Shown in pieces: positions 8,467 to 17,955 of a stretch of DNA of 64,000 bases. The notes beneath the pieces are model-generated. The model saw only the letters and a list, made by a program, of their open reading frames with translations, did no database searches and was not told where the DNA came from. Source of the DNA: JACVRW01 sp963757815. Lineage in GTDB: Bacteria; Actinomycetota; Thermoleophilia; Solirubrobacterales; Thermoleophilaceae. The first letter of the stretch is position 1. Each line of letters begins with the position of its first letter. The DNA is taken from assembly GCA_963757815.1 (NCBI GenBank), contig CAVWSN010000018.1, forward strand, positions 124,001 to 188,000. The letters are read 5' to 3'. A program made the position numbers and the translations under genes.

Positions 8467-9453
8467 TCACACCAGCCCGGGTAGAGGACGGTCTTGAGGC
8501 TGCGCTGATCCAGCGACCGCCCGCAGCGCCGCCTCGGTCTCGTCGAGCCCCACCCGGTCGGAAACGAGCTCCTCGAGCCGGAGTTCGCCGCCGGCGAGCA
8601 GGTCGCGCGCCTCCTCGTAGCGCTCGAAGCGCTGGTGCGGCGGCACGCCCACCCACTCGCTGCCCACGAGCGCGATCTCCTCGTAGTGCAGCCGGTTGAG
8701 ATCGACCGGAGCGCGGCCCTCGTCGCCGAAGCCCGCGAACAGCACCACCCGCCCCCCAGGCGCGCAGGCGGCAACGGCGGCGGCGGCGATCTCGCCGCGC
8801 CCCAGCGTCACTACGATCGCGTCCGGCCCCGTGCCGCCGGACCACTCCGCGGCGGCACTCTCCCAATGCTCGGGGCCCACCGCCGCGTCCGCGCCGAGGC
8901 GCCTCGCAAGCGCGCGCCGGTCCTCGCGGGGCTCCACCACGAGCACCCGTGCGCCTCCCCGCGCGGCAACCGCGGTGAGCTGCAGCCCCATCGAGCCGGC
9001 GCCGACCACGGCCAAGCGGGAGCCGACGGTGACCTGGGCCTGATCGTGGACGGCGTGCAAACAGTCCGCCAGCGGCTCCACGAAGATCGCGCGCTCGAGC
9101 GGCAGCGCCCCGACCGGAAGCGCGCCGCGCGACCAGCCGTCGGGCCGGCCGGCGATCGTCGCGAACTCGGCATAGCCCGCATACGTGTCGCCGTAGACCC
9201 GCGTCCCGGGATCGAGCCCGTCCACCTCGGGCCCGGCGGCCACCACCCGTCCCACCCACTCGTGGCCCGGGTTCAGCGGATAGTCGCCGCGGTCCGTCCC
9301 GATGGCGTACTTGCGAGCGTCCGTCGGGCAGATGCCGCAGGCCTCGATACGCACGAGTACCTCGTCCGGCCCCGGCCGCGGCACGGGGACCGTCTCGACG
9401 CGCAGGTCAGCCGTGCCGTGCAGCCGCGCGACCCTCATCGTGTCGGGGATCAT
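8467..9453 (-). CDS. zinc-dependent alcohol/polyol dehydrogenase (MDR family)
   Basis: Medium-chain dehydrogenase, 328 residues from ATG 9453 (ATG 9438 is an alternative). Catalytic zinc ligands are visible: Cys39 in CGICPTD, His64 and Glu65 in GHEW, plus FVEPLAD. The Rossmann motif is VVGAGSMGLQ. The four-cysteine structural zinc loop common in this family is missing, since the segment near 85-95 has no cysteines. The start codon overlaps the out-of-frame stop of the kinase (ATGA at 9450-9453), the natural arrangement. Because the kinase frame is shifted, the dehydrogenase currently reads as one continuous 795-codon frame with it. A threonine/sorbitol dehydrogenase-like oxidation is plausible. 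Confidence 0.85.
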   Translation of the reverse strand: MIPDTMRVARLHGTADLRVETVPVPRPGPDEVLVRIEACGICPTDARKYAIGTDRGDYPLNPGHEWVGRVVAAGPEVDGLDPGTRVYGDTYAGYAEFATIAGRPDGWSRGALPVGALPLERAIFVEPLADCLHAVHDQAQVTVGSRLAVVGAGSMGLQLTAVAARGGARVLVVEPREDRRALARRLGADAAVGPEHWESAAAEWSGGTGPDAIVVTLGRGEIAAAAVAACAPGGRVVLFAGFGDEGRAPVDLNRLHYEEIALVGSEWVGVPPHQRFERYEEARDLLAGGELRLEELVSDRVGLDETEAALRAVAGSAQPQDRPLPGLV

Positions 9454-10854
9454 CGGAGGGTTCCCTCGAGTCCGGGACCGGCCAGCAGCTCGTGCACGGT
9501 CGGCGCGACGAGGCGCGACAGCTCGCGGAAGAGGGTGAGCCGGCCGCGCAGCCGCTCGCTGGTCGCGCGGGTCGGGCACCACGGTCCGGACTGGACGCCG
9601 CTCGGTGTCGACCCCGAGGGCGCGGAGGGCCAGCAACGACGGGCCTACCCCCTCGGCCGCGTCGGGAGCGATCTCGAGCGGCGCGCCGAGCGCGTCGGCG
9701 GTTGCCTGGAGCCACGGCTCGTTGCGCACACCACCCCCGGTCACCCGCCACGCGACGGCCGGACCGAGGGCCTGCTCGAGGCGCTCGGCGTGGTCGAGCA
9801 CCACCAGGGCGAGCGATTCGACCAGGGCGCGGTAGACCTCGGCAGGGCCCACATCCGGCGTCAGGCCGACCAGGGCTCCTCGAGCCAGCGGGTCCCAGAG
9901 CGGAGTGCGCTCTCCGGCCAGATAGGGCAGGGCCAGGAGGCGGGGCCGCTCGGCCTGCGGCGCGACGGCGGTCAGATCCTCGCCGCCACCGAAGCGAGTC
10001 TCGAACCAGTCGAGCACGAGCCCGCCGGCCAGCGTCCAGCCCCCGATCAGCGTGCCTTCGCCCGGGTACGCCGAGACACCGAGGCCCGGCGGGGGGTCGA
10101 GCTCGGCGCCGGTGGCGCGGCAGACGATCATCGTGCTGCCGAGCACGAGGCCGTTGTCCCCTGGGCCGCGCACCCCGGCGGCCGCGATGTCGACGAATGA
10201 GTCGTAGGTACCGGCGATCACAGGCAGGCCGGCGGGGACGCCAAGCCGTTCGGCCCATCCCGGCTGTAGCCCTCCGGCTGGTGTCATGGGATCAACGGGT
10301 GCGGGCGAGGGGACCGGAGCATCCACACCGGGCAGCCTGTAGTCCGCGGCGGTGATCGAGTCCATCACCGGCACGCCGGACAGCGACGCGACGACGAAGC
10401 CGGTGGCGTCGAGGGCCCACGTCGCGCGGTCGGCGAGGCTCGGATCCCGCTCGATCCACCACGCCAGCTTCGGCAGGGCGTTGTCCAGGGTGGCGTGACC
10501 CTCCGCCGCCGCATCGGCCATACGGCGCCGCTGTGGCTCCGCACGCCGGTCGAGCGCGAACAGCGGCGCCGCCGTCAACGGCCGCAGGTCGTCGTCGACG
10601 AGGACGGGCGCCGGCCCGAGCGCGGCGACGCCGATCCCGGCGATCGCCACGTCGCCGGCGCCTCTGACCGCCTCGCGGCCCGCGCGCTCGACGCCCTCGA
10701 GCCAGTCCGCGGGATCGTGCTCGGCGATGCCGTCACCGAGCCGAGCACGCTCGTGTGCGCGCCGTGAGCTCGCCACGAGCAGACCGTCGTCGCGCACGAC
10801 CGTCGCACGCACTCCGGAGAGACCGACGTCGAAGCCGAGGGCGTGCTCGCTCAT
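9450..10854 (-). CDS. FGGY-family carbohydrate kinase (3' end frameshifted)
   Basis: Sugar kinase that phosphorylates a pentulose or similar substrate with ATP. Family motifs: DVGLSGVRATVV at the N-terminus, the catalytic-base region GTYDSFVD, YLAGERTPLWDP typical of xylulokinase-like members, and GGGVRNEPWLQATADALG in the C-terminal domain. The frame is normal to about VVPDPR (near 9565). Beyond it the family-like C-terminus, SERLRGRLTLFRELSRLV and VHELLAGPG, is in another frame ending at TGA 9450-9452. One extra base (or two missing) near 9560-9568 therefore joins the kinase in frame to the dehydrogenase. The kinase start ATG 10854 has no clear ribosome site. Confidence 0.85.
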
Positions 10855-10904
10855 GCTGGGAGGGATCCGTTACGAATGGGCTCGCCTCGACTCGCCGGGG
10901 CGCG

Positions 10905-11960
10905 ATGGTATATCACGCCCGCGTGGACCCAACGACAGGATCGGTCTGGCACCGACCGCGCTTCCAGCGCCTCGTCCTGGGCGTGGCCGGGGCGATCCCG
11001 AGAGCCCTGCACCCGCTGCTCGCGGGGCCGGGCCGCGAGCTGGGTGGGCGGCGGCTCGCGCCCGATGTCGAGCTGATGCTCGGCCTGCACGAGCGCTTCG
11101 GGTGGCCGGACTACATCGGGATGCCGCCTGCCGAAGTCAGATCGCGGACCGAACTGGAGGCGCTCAGGTTCTCGTCGCGGCCGGTTCCCGGTGTGAAGGT
11201 TCGCGAGCTGTCCGTCCCCGGCCCGGCGGGCCCACTCGCCGCGCGGCTGTACCGGCCGCGCAGGGCGGCGGACGGCGGCCCGCTGCTGCTCTATTTCCAC
11301 GGCGGCGGGTGGATGTCCGGTTCGCTGGCCACGCATGACTCCCGCTGCCGCTTCATCGCCCGCCACGCGGGTATCCGCGTCGTGTCCGGCTCCTACCGGC
11401 TGGCTCCCGAGGACCGCTTCCCGGCTGCGCTCGACGACGCCCGGGCCGCGCTCGAGTGGGCGCTCGACAATGCCGCCTCGGTGGGTGCCGGGCGCGTCGG
11501 GGTCGGGGGCGACAGCGCGGGCGGCAACCTCGCGGCCGTGCTGGCGCGCGAGGGGCGCGGGCGCGTCGCCTTCCAGCTCCTGATCTATCCGGTGATCGAC
11601 CTGTCGCGCGAGCATCCGTCGTACGCGACCTTCGCCGACGCGCCGTTCCTGACCGCACGGGAAATGCGCTGGCTCCGCGACCTCTACCTGACGGACGAGG
11701 AGGACGCTCGCGACCCGCGGGCCTCGCCGCTGCTGGCGGAAGATCTCTCCGGCCTGGCCCCGGCGTACCTGGCGCTGGCCGGCTTCGACCCGCTCTACGA
11801 CGAGGGGCTCGCGTACGGCGCTCGTCTGCGCGAGGCGGGCGCCGACGTAACCCTGGCACTCAACGAGGGCCAGCCGCACGGGTTCACCGGGATCATCGAC
11901 GCGTGCCCGAGCGCCCGCCTGGCGCTTCGGGACGCGTGCCGCTGGCTGAGCATGCGCTGA
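10905..11960 (+). CDS. alpha/beta hydrolase, hormone-sensitive-lipase family esterase
   Basis: Cytoplasmic carboxylesterase of 351 residues. The oxyanion motif HGGGW begins at residue 132, the nucleophile Ser204 is in GDSAGG, the acid is Asp295 in FDPLYDEG, and His325 in QPHGF completes the triad. ATG 10905 is preferred; GTG 10923 is also possible. The frame stays open upstream across the kinase start but that part is not hydrolase-like. It is divergent from the kinase gene with 50 bases between them. Confidence 0.9.
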   Translation: MVYHARVDPTTGSVWHRPRFQRLVLGVAGAIPRALHPLLAGPGRELGGRRLAPDVELMLGLHERFGWPDYIGMPPAEVRSRTELEALRFSSRPVPGVKVRELSVPGPAGPLAARLYRPRRAADGGPLLLYFHGGGWMSGSLATHDSRCRFIARHAGIRVVSGSYRLAPEDRFPAALDDARAALEWALDNAASVGAGRVGVGGDSAGGNLAAVLAREGRGRVAFQLLIYPVIDLSREHPSYATFADAPFLTAREMRWLRDLYLTDEEDARDPRASPLLAEDLSGLAPAYLALAGFDPLYDEGLAYGARLREAGADVTLALNEGQPHGFTGIIDACPSARLALRDACRWLSMR

Positions 11961-12003
11961 GGCGTAGCATGGGTCGCCCCGACACCTGAGAGGCACGGGG
12001 GGC

Positions 12004-13548
12004 GTGCGTCTCATCTCCACCGGAATCCTTGCGCTGTTCCTCGGGCTCACGGCCGGTTCGGCCATGGCCGGCCCCTCGCAGGCGAACAGCGATGCCGTCC
12101 CGGGTGAGCTGATCGTGCGCTTCGCGCCGGGCGCAGATGCGGGCGACCGGCACGAGATCCGCGAGCGGGCCGAGGTCGGCCTCGACACGACGCTGCCCGT
12201 CCCCGGGCTGCAGCTCGTGGAGACCCACCCGGGCCAGTCCGCGGCGGCCGCGGAGCGCCTGCTCGAGCGCGACGGCGAGGTCCTCTACGCCGAGCCGAAC
12301 TACCACCGGCGAGCCTTACTGCGTCCCGGCGATCCGAACTTCGGGTCGCAGTGGGCATTCGAGAACGTCGGGCAGCTCGGCGGTCTCCCGGGCGCGGACA
12401 TCAACGCGGTCGCCGCCTGGGACATCACCACCGGCAGCCCGGCGACCGTCGTGGCGGTGGTCGACTCCGGCGTCGCGCTCGATCACCCCGACCTCGCCGG
12501 ATCGAGCTGGACGAACCCGGGCGAGAGCGGCAACGGAGCCGACGACGACGGCAACGGGCTCGTGGACGATGTCCGCGGTTGGGACTGGGTGAGCGGGGAC
12601 CCGAACCCCGCGGACATGAACGGTCACGGCACCCATGTGGCCGGGATCGTCGGCGCCCGGACCAACAACGGCACCGGCGTGGCCGGCACCAGTTGGGGCA
12701 CCCGCCTGATGGCGCTGCGGGCGGCGTCCGACAACGGCGTCGGGACGGTTGCGAACCTCGTGCGCGCCTTCCGCTACGCCGCCGCCGAGGGCGCGCGCAT
12801 CGTCAACATCAGCCTGAGCGCCTCCACGCCCTCACTCGCGGAGCAGGATGCAATTGCGGCCGCCCCCGGGGTGCTGTTCGTGGTTGCCGCCGGCAACAGC
12901 GGCGCCGACAACGACCGCTTCCCGGAGTACCCGTGCGCCTATGCGCTGGCGAACATCGTCTGTGTGGCGGCCACGAACAGCAGCGACCAGCTCGCTTCGT
13001 TCTCGAACTACGGGGACGCCACCGTCGACCTGGCCGCACCCGGGGAAGCGATTCTGAGCACCTGGGTCGGGGGCGGCTATCAGTACTCGGACGGCACCTC
13101 GATGGCTGCCCCGCACGTCGCGGGCGCAGCCGCCCTGCTCCTGGCCGCTCGTCCGGACCTGAACACAGCCGGGCTTCGCACGGGGCTGCTCGCCGGCGTC
13201 GACGTGCTGACGCCGCTCGTGGGGCGAGTGGCGACCGGCGGGCGGCTCGACCTGCGCCGGATGTTCGACGCGGCCCCGCCCGCAATCCAGGCCGTCGCAT
13301 CCACCCCCCTCCGCAGACGCCCGCGCTCACACCGCGGCCGGCTCGGGCGCGTGACCGCCGCGCTCCCCGCCTTTCCCTGGTGGTCAAGCGCCGCATGCCG
13401 CTGGCGCGCGTGCTGCGCCGCGGACTCCCGTTGCGCGCGATCTGCAGCGAGCCCTGCTCCTTGCGGGTGCGGGTGGTCCTCCCGCCGCGGCCGGGCCCGA
13501 GGGCGCGCGGGCCCGGCAGGAGGCGCGCGGTCGAGATCGGCTCACTGA
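12004..13548 (+). CDS. secreted subtilisin-like serine protease (S8), C-terminus frameshifted
   Basis: Exported protease. An N-terminal signal peptide (MRLISTGILALFLGLTAG) is followed by a propeptide-like domain (GELIVRFAPGAD to YAEPNYH) and the S8 catalytic domain with Asp154 (VVDSGVALDHPDL), His208 (NGHGTHVAGI), the oxyanion Asn in AAGNSG and Ser366 (GTSMAAPHVAG). The start is GTG 12004. In a run of six C at 13304-13309 one base appears to be missing: downstream the plausible protein sequence continues in another frame. The last ~80 residues of this frame, rich in Arg, Cys and Trp, are therefore probably not the native end. Confidence 0.88.
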   Translation: MRLISTGILALFLGLTAGSAMAGPSQANSDAVPGELIVRFAPGADAGDRHEIRERAEVGLDTTLPVPGLQLVETHPGQSAAAAERLLERDGEVLYAEPNYHRRALLRPGDPNFGSQWAFENVGQLGGLPGADINAVAAWDITTGSPATVVAVVDSGVALDHPDLAGSSWTNPGESGNGADDDGNGLVDDVRGWDWVSGDPNPADMNGHGTHVAGIVGARTNNGTGVAGTSWGTRLMALRAASDNGVGTVANLVRAFRYAAAEGARIVNISLSASTPSLAEQDAIAAAPGVLFVVAAGNSGADNDRFPEYPCAYALANIVCVAATNSSDQLASFSNYGDATVDLAAPGEAILSTWVGGGYQYSDGTSMAAPHVAGAAALLLAARPDLNTAGLRTGLLAGVDVLTPLVGRVATGGRLDLRRMFDAAPPAIQAVASTPLRRRPRSHRGRLGRVTAALPAFPWWSSAACRWRACCAADSRCARSAASPAPCGCGWSSRRGRARGRAGPAGGARSRSAH

Positions 13549-13710
13549 CGCTCGCCCCCACGAGCTCTCACCACGCCACCCTCCGCCTCGCCCGCCGTGC
13601 CCGGGCTCTGCTTCGAGGAGCGCGGCGTGCGACCGTCACGGTGCACGCCCGGGGCGCCGACACGGCGGGCAACACGGTGGTGGCGCGCGCACGAGTCACT
13701 TTGCAAGCGG
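13310..13710 (+). pseudogene. displaced C-terminal domain of the subtilase
   Basis: After the C-run at 13304-13309 the other frame reads LSLVVKRRMPLARVLRRGLP, then ICSEPCSLRVRVVLPP, and ends around GNTVVARARVTLQ. This Arg-rich, two-cysteine, beta-strand-like module resembles the repeat domains often appended to secreted proteins of this group. Adding one C to the run would join it to the protease. In this frame the next stop is only at 13869-13871, inside the opposite-strand permease, so the natural end is unclear. Confidence 0.6.
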
Positions 13711-13729
13711 AGGAGCTAGCGCGACGATC

Positions 13730-14951
13730 TCAGACGCGTCCTGCGGCTCTGCGCTGCTGGCGCGCGATCGCATCGATGACAACGGCCGAGAGAAGCACGG
13801 CGCCGGTGACGATGAACTTGACCGAGGACTGGAGCGCAGCAGGTACATGCCGTTGGATATCGAGCGGATGAGCAGCGCTCCGAGCAGCGCGTCCACAACG
13901 CTGCCTCGGCCTCCGAAGAGGCTGGTGCCCGGCGATCACCGGGCAAGGCGATCGCCAGGAGCAGGAGGTCGCTGGCGCCCGAGGACTGGTTCACGGCGAG
14001 CAGACTCGAGGCGGCCATGATGCCGCCCGACCGCGGCCATGCTAGAGGCGAGCATGAATACCGTGACGCGCACGCGGGTGAGCTGATGCCCGCGCGCCGA
14101 GCGGCCTCGGCGTTACCACCCACCGCGTAGATATGGCGGCAGAACGTGGTGCTGAGTGGTGACGTACTGGAACAGCAGGACGAACCCGATCAGGATCAGC
14201 GCGGCCAGGGGCACGACAGCGGTCAGAGTTGAGCACGGCCACGGCGGCGATGACGGCGGCGGCGAGGATCACGATACGGGCGGCCGCCGCGGCGAGCGGG
14301 GAGACGGCGAGGCCGTCGCGCAGCCGAGTGCGACGGTGCGTCGAGCGTCGAGCGCCGCGAAGGCCACGATGCTCAGCGCCGCCACGACACAGCCGAACGT
14401 GTCGCTGTAGAAGGTGTTGGCGAGACAGGTGATCTTAGGGTCGGTGAGGTTCACCGTTCCCGTGTGACGCAGAGCACCTCGAGCAACGCGCCTGCCAGGC
14501 GAGCAAGCCGGCGAGGGTGACGACGAACGAGGGGATCCCGAAGCGCGTGAAGATAGAACCCCTGGAAGAGCCCGATCAGCGGTCGCCGGCCGCGATCCCG
14601 GCGGCGATCGCGAGGTACGGAGACTAGCCGTGCTTGACGCGACAGCACGGCCATCATGGCAGCGCAGAGGCCGCTCACCGCGCCGACAGACAGGTCGATC
14701 TCGCGCAACAGCAGCACGAGCACGACGCCCGACCGAGATCAGCCCGATGGCGGTGATCTGAAGCACCAGGTTGGTGAGGTTGATCGCGGAGAGGAAGCGG
14801 TCCTCCTGGATCTGGAAGATCACCCAGATGACCGCGAGCGCGAGGATCACGCGCAGCGACGGCGAGGTCACCCTGGATGAAGCGCCTCAGCAGGTCGACG
14901 CGCCGTCGGCGCGGCGTCGTCGACCGACGCGGTGGCTTCGCGCGTGGTCAT
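13730..14951 (-). pseudogene. sugar ABC transporter permease, CUT2/XylH-like, multiply frameshifted
   Basis: Recognisable pieces in order: SLRVILALAVIWVIFQIQ, NLTNLVLQITAIGLISVG, LVLLLREIDLSVGAVSGL, LIGLFQGF, GTVNLTDP, GGNAEAARRAG, LLAVNQSSGASDLLLLAI, LLGALLIRSISNGMYLL and FIVTGAVLLSAVVIDAIARQ. Together these are a complete XylH/RbsC-type permease, but they are spread over all three frames with many shifts and at least one internal TAG (14627-14629 region, expected Trp). The start ATG 14951 overlaps the ATPase stop (ATGA) and the stop is at 13730. As written it cannot give a functional protein. It would have been the membrane subunit of the amino-sugar importer. Confidence 0.8.
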
Positions 14952-15730
14952 CGTCCACCTCCGTTCGTAGGCGGCTCCGCCCGTGATGGCCGCCACGACC
15001 TCCTCGTGACTGGTAGTCCGCCGCTCGGAAGTCGCCAGCCTAGCGGCCCAGGCGCAGGACGAAGATGCGGTAGGCCACCTCGAACACGTCGGCGAGGTTG
15101 TGGCTGATCACGACGACGGCGTGGCTCTGGTCGCGCAGGCGGGTGATCAGCGAGAGCACTGAGCTCGGTCTGGCGCACGCCGAGGGCGGCAGTCGGCTCG
15201 TCGAGCACCACGAGCCTGGGATCACCGAGCAGGGAGCGCGCGATCGCCACCTGCTGGCGCTGGCCGCCCGAGAGCGTGCCGACCTCGCTGCGCAGGTCGA
15301 CGATCGTCACGGCGAGCTCGTTACAGCAGCGTGGCGCGTGCGCTTCTCCATAGCCATTCTCGTCGAGCCTGCGGGTCACGCTCGCCGACCTCGTCGCGGA
15401 CGCGCTCCTCGCGCCCAGGTAGAGGTTCTCGACGACATCGAGGTTGTCGCACAGCGCGAGGTCCTGGTAGACGGTCGCGATTCCGAGCGCGACGGCGTCG
15501 TCGGGTCCGTGGATCGAAACCTCGCGCCCGTCGAAAGAGGATGCTGCCCTAGTCGGCTGGGTGGATACCGGCGATCGTCTTCACGAGGGTCGACTTGCCG
15601 GCGCCGTTGTCACCGACGAGCGCGACGACCTCGTCGCGACGGACCTAGAAGTCGACGCCGCTCAGCGCCTGGACCGCGCCGAAGCTCTTGCTGATCCCCT
15701 TCAGGGCGAGCACGGCGTGCTTTCGCTCAT
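14948..15730 (-). pseudogene. sugar ABC transporter ATP-binding protein, XylG-like, broken
   Basis: Single-domain CUT2-type ATPase. Walker A LVGDNGAGKSTLVKTIAG, Q-loop ATVYQDLALCDNLDVVENL, signature TLSGGQRQQVAIARSLL, Walker B LVVLDEPTAAL and H-loop VVVISHNLADVFEVA are all recognisable. They are interrupted by several frameshifts and by three in-frame TAG codons at 15645-15647, 15549-15551 and 15040-15042 (minus strand). Each TAG stands where CAG (Gln) would fit. Start ATG 15730; the stop overlaps the permease start (ATGA). Divergent from the binding-protein gene with a palindromic operator between them. Confidence 0.8.
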
Positions 15731-15790
15731 CTGATTTGCTACACTCCTGGACTCTCGTCTCGTTCCCGGAAACCTTCTCAGACGCACCCT

Positions 15791-15806
15791 ACTGGTATAT
15801 ACCAGT
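15791..15806. promoter_or_regulatory. DasR/NagR-type GntR operator (dre-like), perfect palindrome
   Basis: ACTGGTATATACCAGT is a perfect 16-bp palindrome in the divergent region between the ATPase and the binding-protein genes. It matches 14 of 16 positions of the dre consensus ACTGGTCTAGACCAGT known for DasR-type HutC-subfamily repressors of GlcNAc metabolism. Three further sites of the same type lie at 21564, 24457 and 24483, all next to amino-sugar genes. A GntR gene of that subfamily is encoded at 18.6 kb. Confidence 0.8.
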
Positions 15807-15841
15807 TGTGCTAGCGTACCCGCACCCGTCGAGGAGGAGTG

Positions 15842-16980
15842 ATGGAAGATCGCTGGAGTCGTCTCTCGGCATTAGTCGCCTTCGTAGTTGCTCTGCTCGC
15901 CGCGGCCACCTTCGCGGCCTGCGGCGACGACGATGACGACGGCGGCAACGGAAAAGGCGGCGGCGGCGGCGAAGGGCGGCTGAAGATCGCGCTGCTCCTG
16001 CCCGAGACCAAGACGACTCGCTACGAGAAGCAGGACCGCCCCAACTTCGAGCGTCGCGTCAAGGAGCTGTGCCCGGACTGCGAGGTCATCTACTCGAACG
16101 CGGACCAGGACCCGGCCAAGCAGCAGCAGCAGGCCGAGGCGGCGATCACGCAGGGCGCGAAGGTGATCGTGATCAGCGCGGTGGACGTTGAGTCGGCCGG
16201 CGCGATCGTCCAGAGCGCGAAGCAGTCGGATGTCAAGGTGATCGCCTACGGGCGGCTGATCCAGGACGCGGACATCGACTACTACGTCTCGATCGACCCG
16301 TTCAAGGTGGGCCAGCAGCAGGCCGAGGTGCAGATCGACGCGCTCGACGAAGGCCGGCGCGAAGAACCCGCGGATCGTGATGATCAACGGCGCGCCGACG
16401 GACACGCAACTCGAAGCCGTACAAGGACGGTGCGAAGGGAGGTGCTCGAGCGAGCGCGGGCGAAGATCGTGAAGGAGTACGACACGCCGGACTGGAGCCC
16501 TGACAAGGCCCAGCAGCGAGATGGAGCAGTCGATCACCGCGCTCGGCAAGGACGGCTTCGACGCGCGTCTACGTCGGCGAACGACGGCATGGCGGGCGGC
16601 GCGATCGCGGCCTCAAGGGCGCGAACATCGACCCGGCGAGACGCTACGTGACGGGCCAGGATGCAGAGCTGGACGGCGATCCAGCGCATCCTGACAGGCG
16701 AGCAGCTGATGACCGTCTACCAGCCGATGATCGAGCATCGCCGAGACGTCCGCCGAGCTGGCAGTCCGATCGCGCAGGGCGAGGAGCCGCACGCGGACCT
16801 GGCGACCGAGAAGGTCGACAACGGCGCGAAGCAGGTGCACTCGGTCTGCTCGACACGATCGCCGATCGTGAAAGACAACATCGAGAGGACACGGTCGTGA
16901 AGGAGGAGTTCCTCGAAGTGCAGGCGACATCTGCACGGGGCGAGTACGCGGACGCGTGCAAGGAGGTCGGGCTGCAGTGA
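15842..16980 (+). pseudogene. sugar ABC transporter substrate-binding lipoprotein, XylF/ChvE-like, frameshifted
   Basis: Starts with a lipoprotein signal peptide (cysteine in TFAACGDD) behind GAGGAG; ATG 15842 is preferred to GTG 15839 for spacing. The first ~170 residues are intact (RLKIALLLPETKTTRYEKQD, ITQGAKVIVISAVDVESAG). From about 16345 the frame changes repeatedly: NPRIVMINGAPTDT, MEQSITALGKDGFD, NDGMAGGAIAA, QRILTGEQLMTVYQP and DLATEKVDNGAKQV are in different frames, then TVVKEEFLEV and GEYADACKEVGLQ to TGA 16978. A periplasmic-binding-protein fold for a monosaccharide; with its neighbours, GlcNAc or ManNAc is the likely ligand. Confidence 0.8.
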
Positions 16981-17955
16981 GAGTACGGCGGCGCTCGCGG
17001 TCGATGCGGGCCAGAGCGAGGTGAGGGTCGCGCTCATCGACGAGCGCGGCCGGCGCGCTGGCGACCGCCCCCGGGGTAGTCCGGATGGATGGCGTACGCG
17101 ACGGGCCCGAGCAGGTGGCCGGAAGCCTGCTGGAGCGCGGTGGCGGGCCTGGTGATCTCTCTGCCGAGCCCGCCCCGACAGACGGGTATCGGCCTCTCGG
17201 GCTTGGAGGCCGCAACGGACGACGGACCTGGATCGCGCTGGCCGACGCGGCTGCACCACGAGGCTGCGCGTAGAGCGGCATGGCGATCGCGAAGCGACGG
17301 CGCTGACGGCGCTGCTCGGTGCTCTAGGGAGACCGAGACGGCGTGGTGGTGGCTGCCTGGCACCGGCACGACCGTGCCTCGCGCGCGGCGCGCGAGCGCT
17401 TGGCGAAGGTCGACGGCTGGGGCTCGCTCCTGGGAGATGCGGGCAGCGGCTTTGCGATCGGACGGGCCGGTCTCGATGCCGCGCTGCGCGAGCTCGACGG
17501 GCGCGGCGGCTCGCGCGCGTCTGCTGCGAGGCCGCCAAACAGGCGCTTCGGCGAGCGTCGAGCGGATTCCGGAGCTCGTCTACGCCGCGCGACGTCCCCC
17601 AGTCGCGCGCGATCGCCGGCTTCGCGACTCGAGGTAGACGGGCGAAGCGACGGGCGGTGACGAGATCGGGCGTGGCGATCCTGCGCCGACGCCGGCGCGC
17701 GAGCTCGCCGTCAGGGCCTGCGCGGCGCTCGGGCGCGTCTGTTCGAGCCGGACGAGGTAGCACTCGTCTCGTACACGGGCAACGTGTTCAGGGCGGGCGA
17801 GCTGGTCGATGGAGCCGTTCACGCGAGAACTCGACTTCGCGCGACCGGGCACCACCTTGGTGCCGCCCTCGGGCGACTCCGCTTGCCGGAGCCGGCTGCT
17901 CGCCGAGCTGGCACGACTGCGGCCGAGCCTGGACTCCTTTCAGACGTGGCCCTGA
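16977..17955 (+). pseudogene. N-acetylglucosamine kinase-like (BadF/BadG ATPase family), frameshifted
   Basis: Pieces in several frames give LAVDAGQSEVRVALIDERG (phosphate-1 motif of the actin-like ATPase fold), GIGLSGLEAATDD, a GTGT motif region, KVDGWGSLLGDAGSGFAIGR (very typical of BadF/GlcNAc kinases), GLDAALRELDGRG and a C-terminal RPGTTLVPP-like end. The start GTG 16977 overlaps the binding-protein stop and a plausible stop is TGA 17953. The gene would phosphorylate imported GlcNAc to GlcNAc-6-phosphate. At least four indels disrupt it. Confidence 0.7.
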
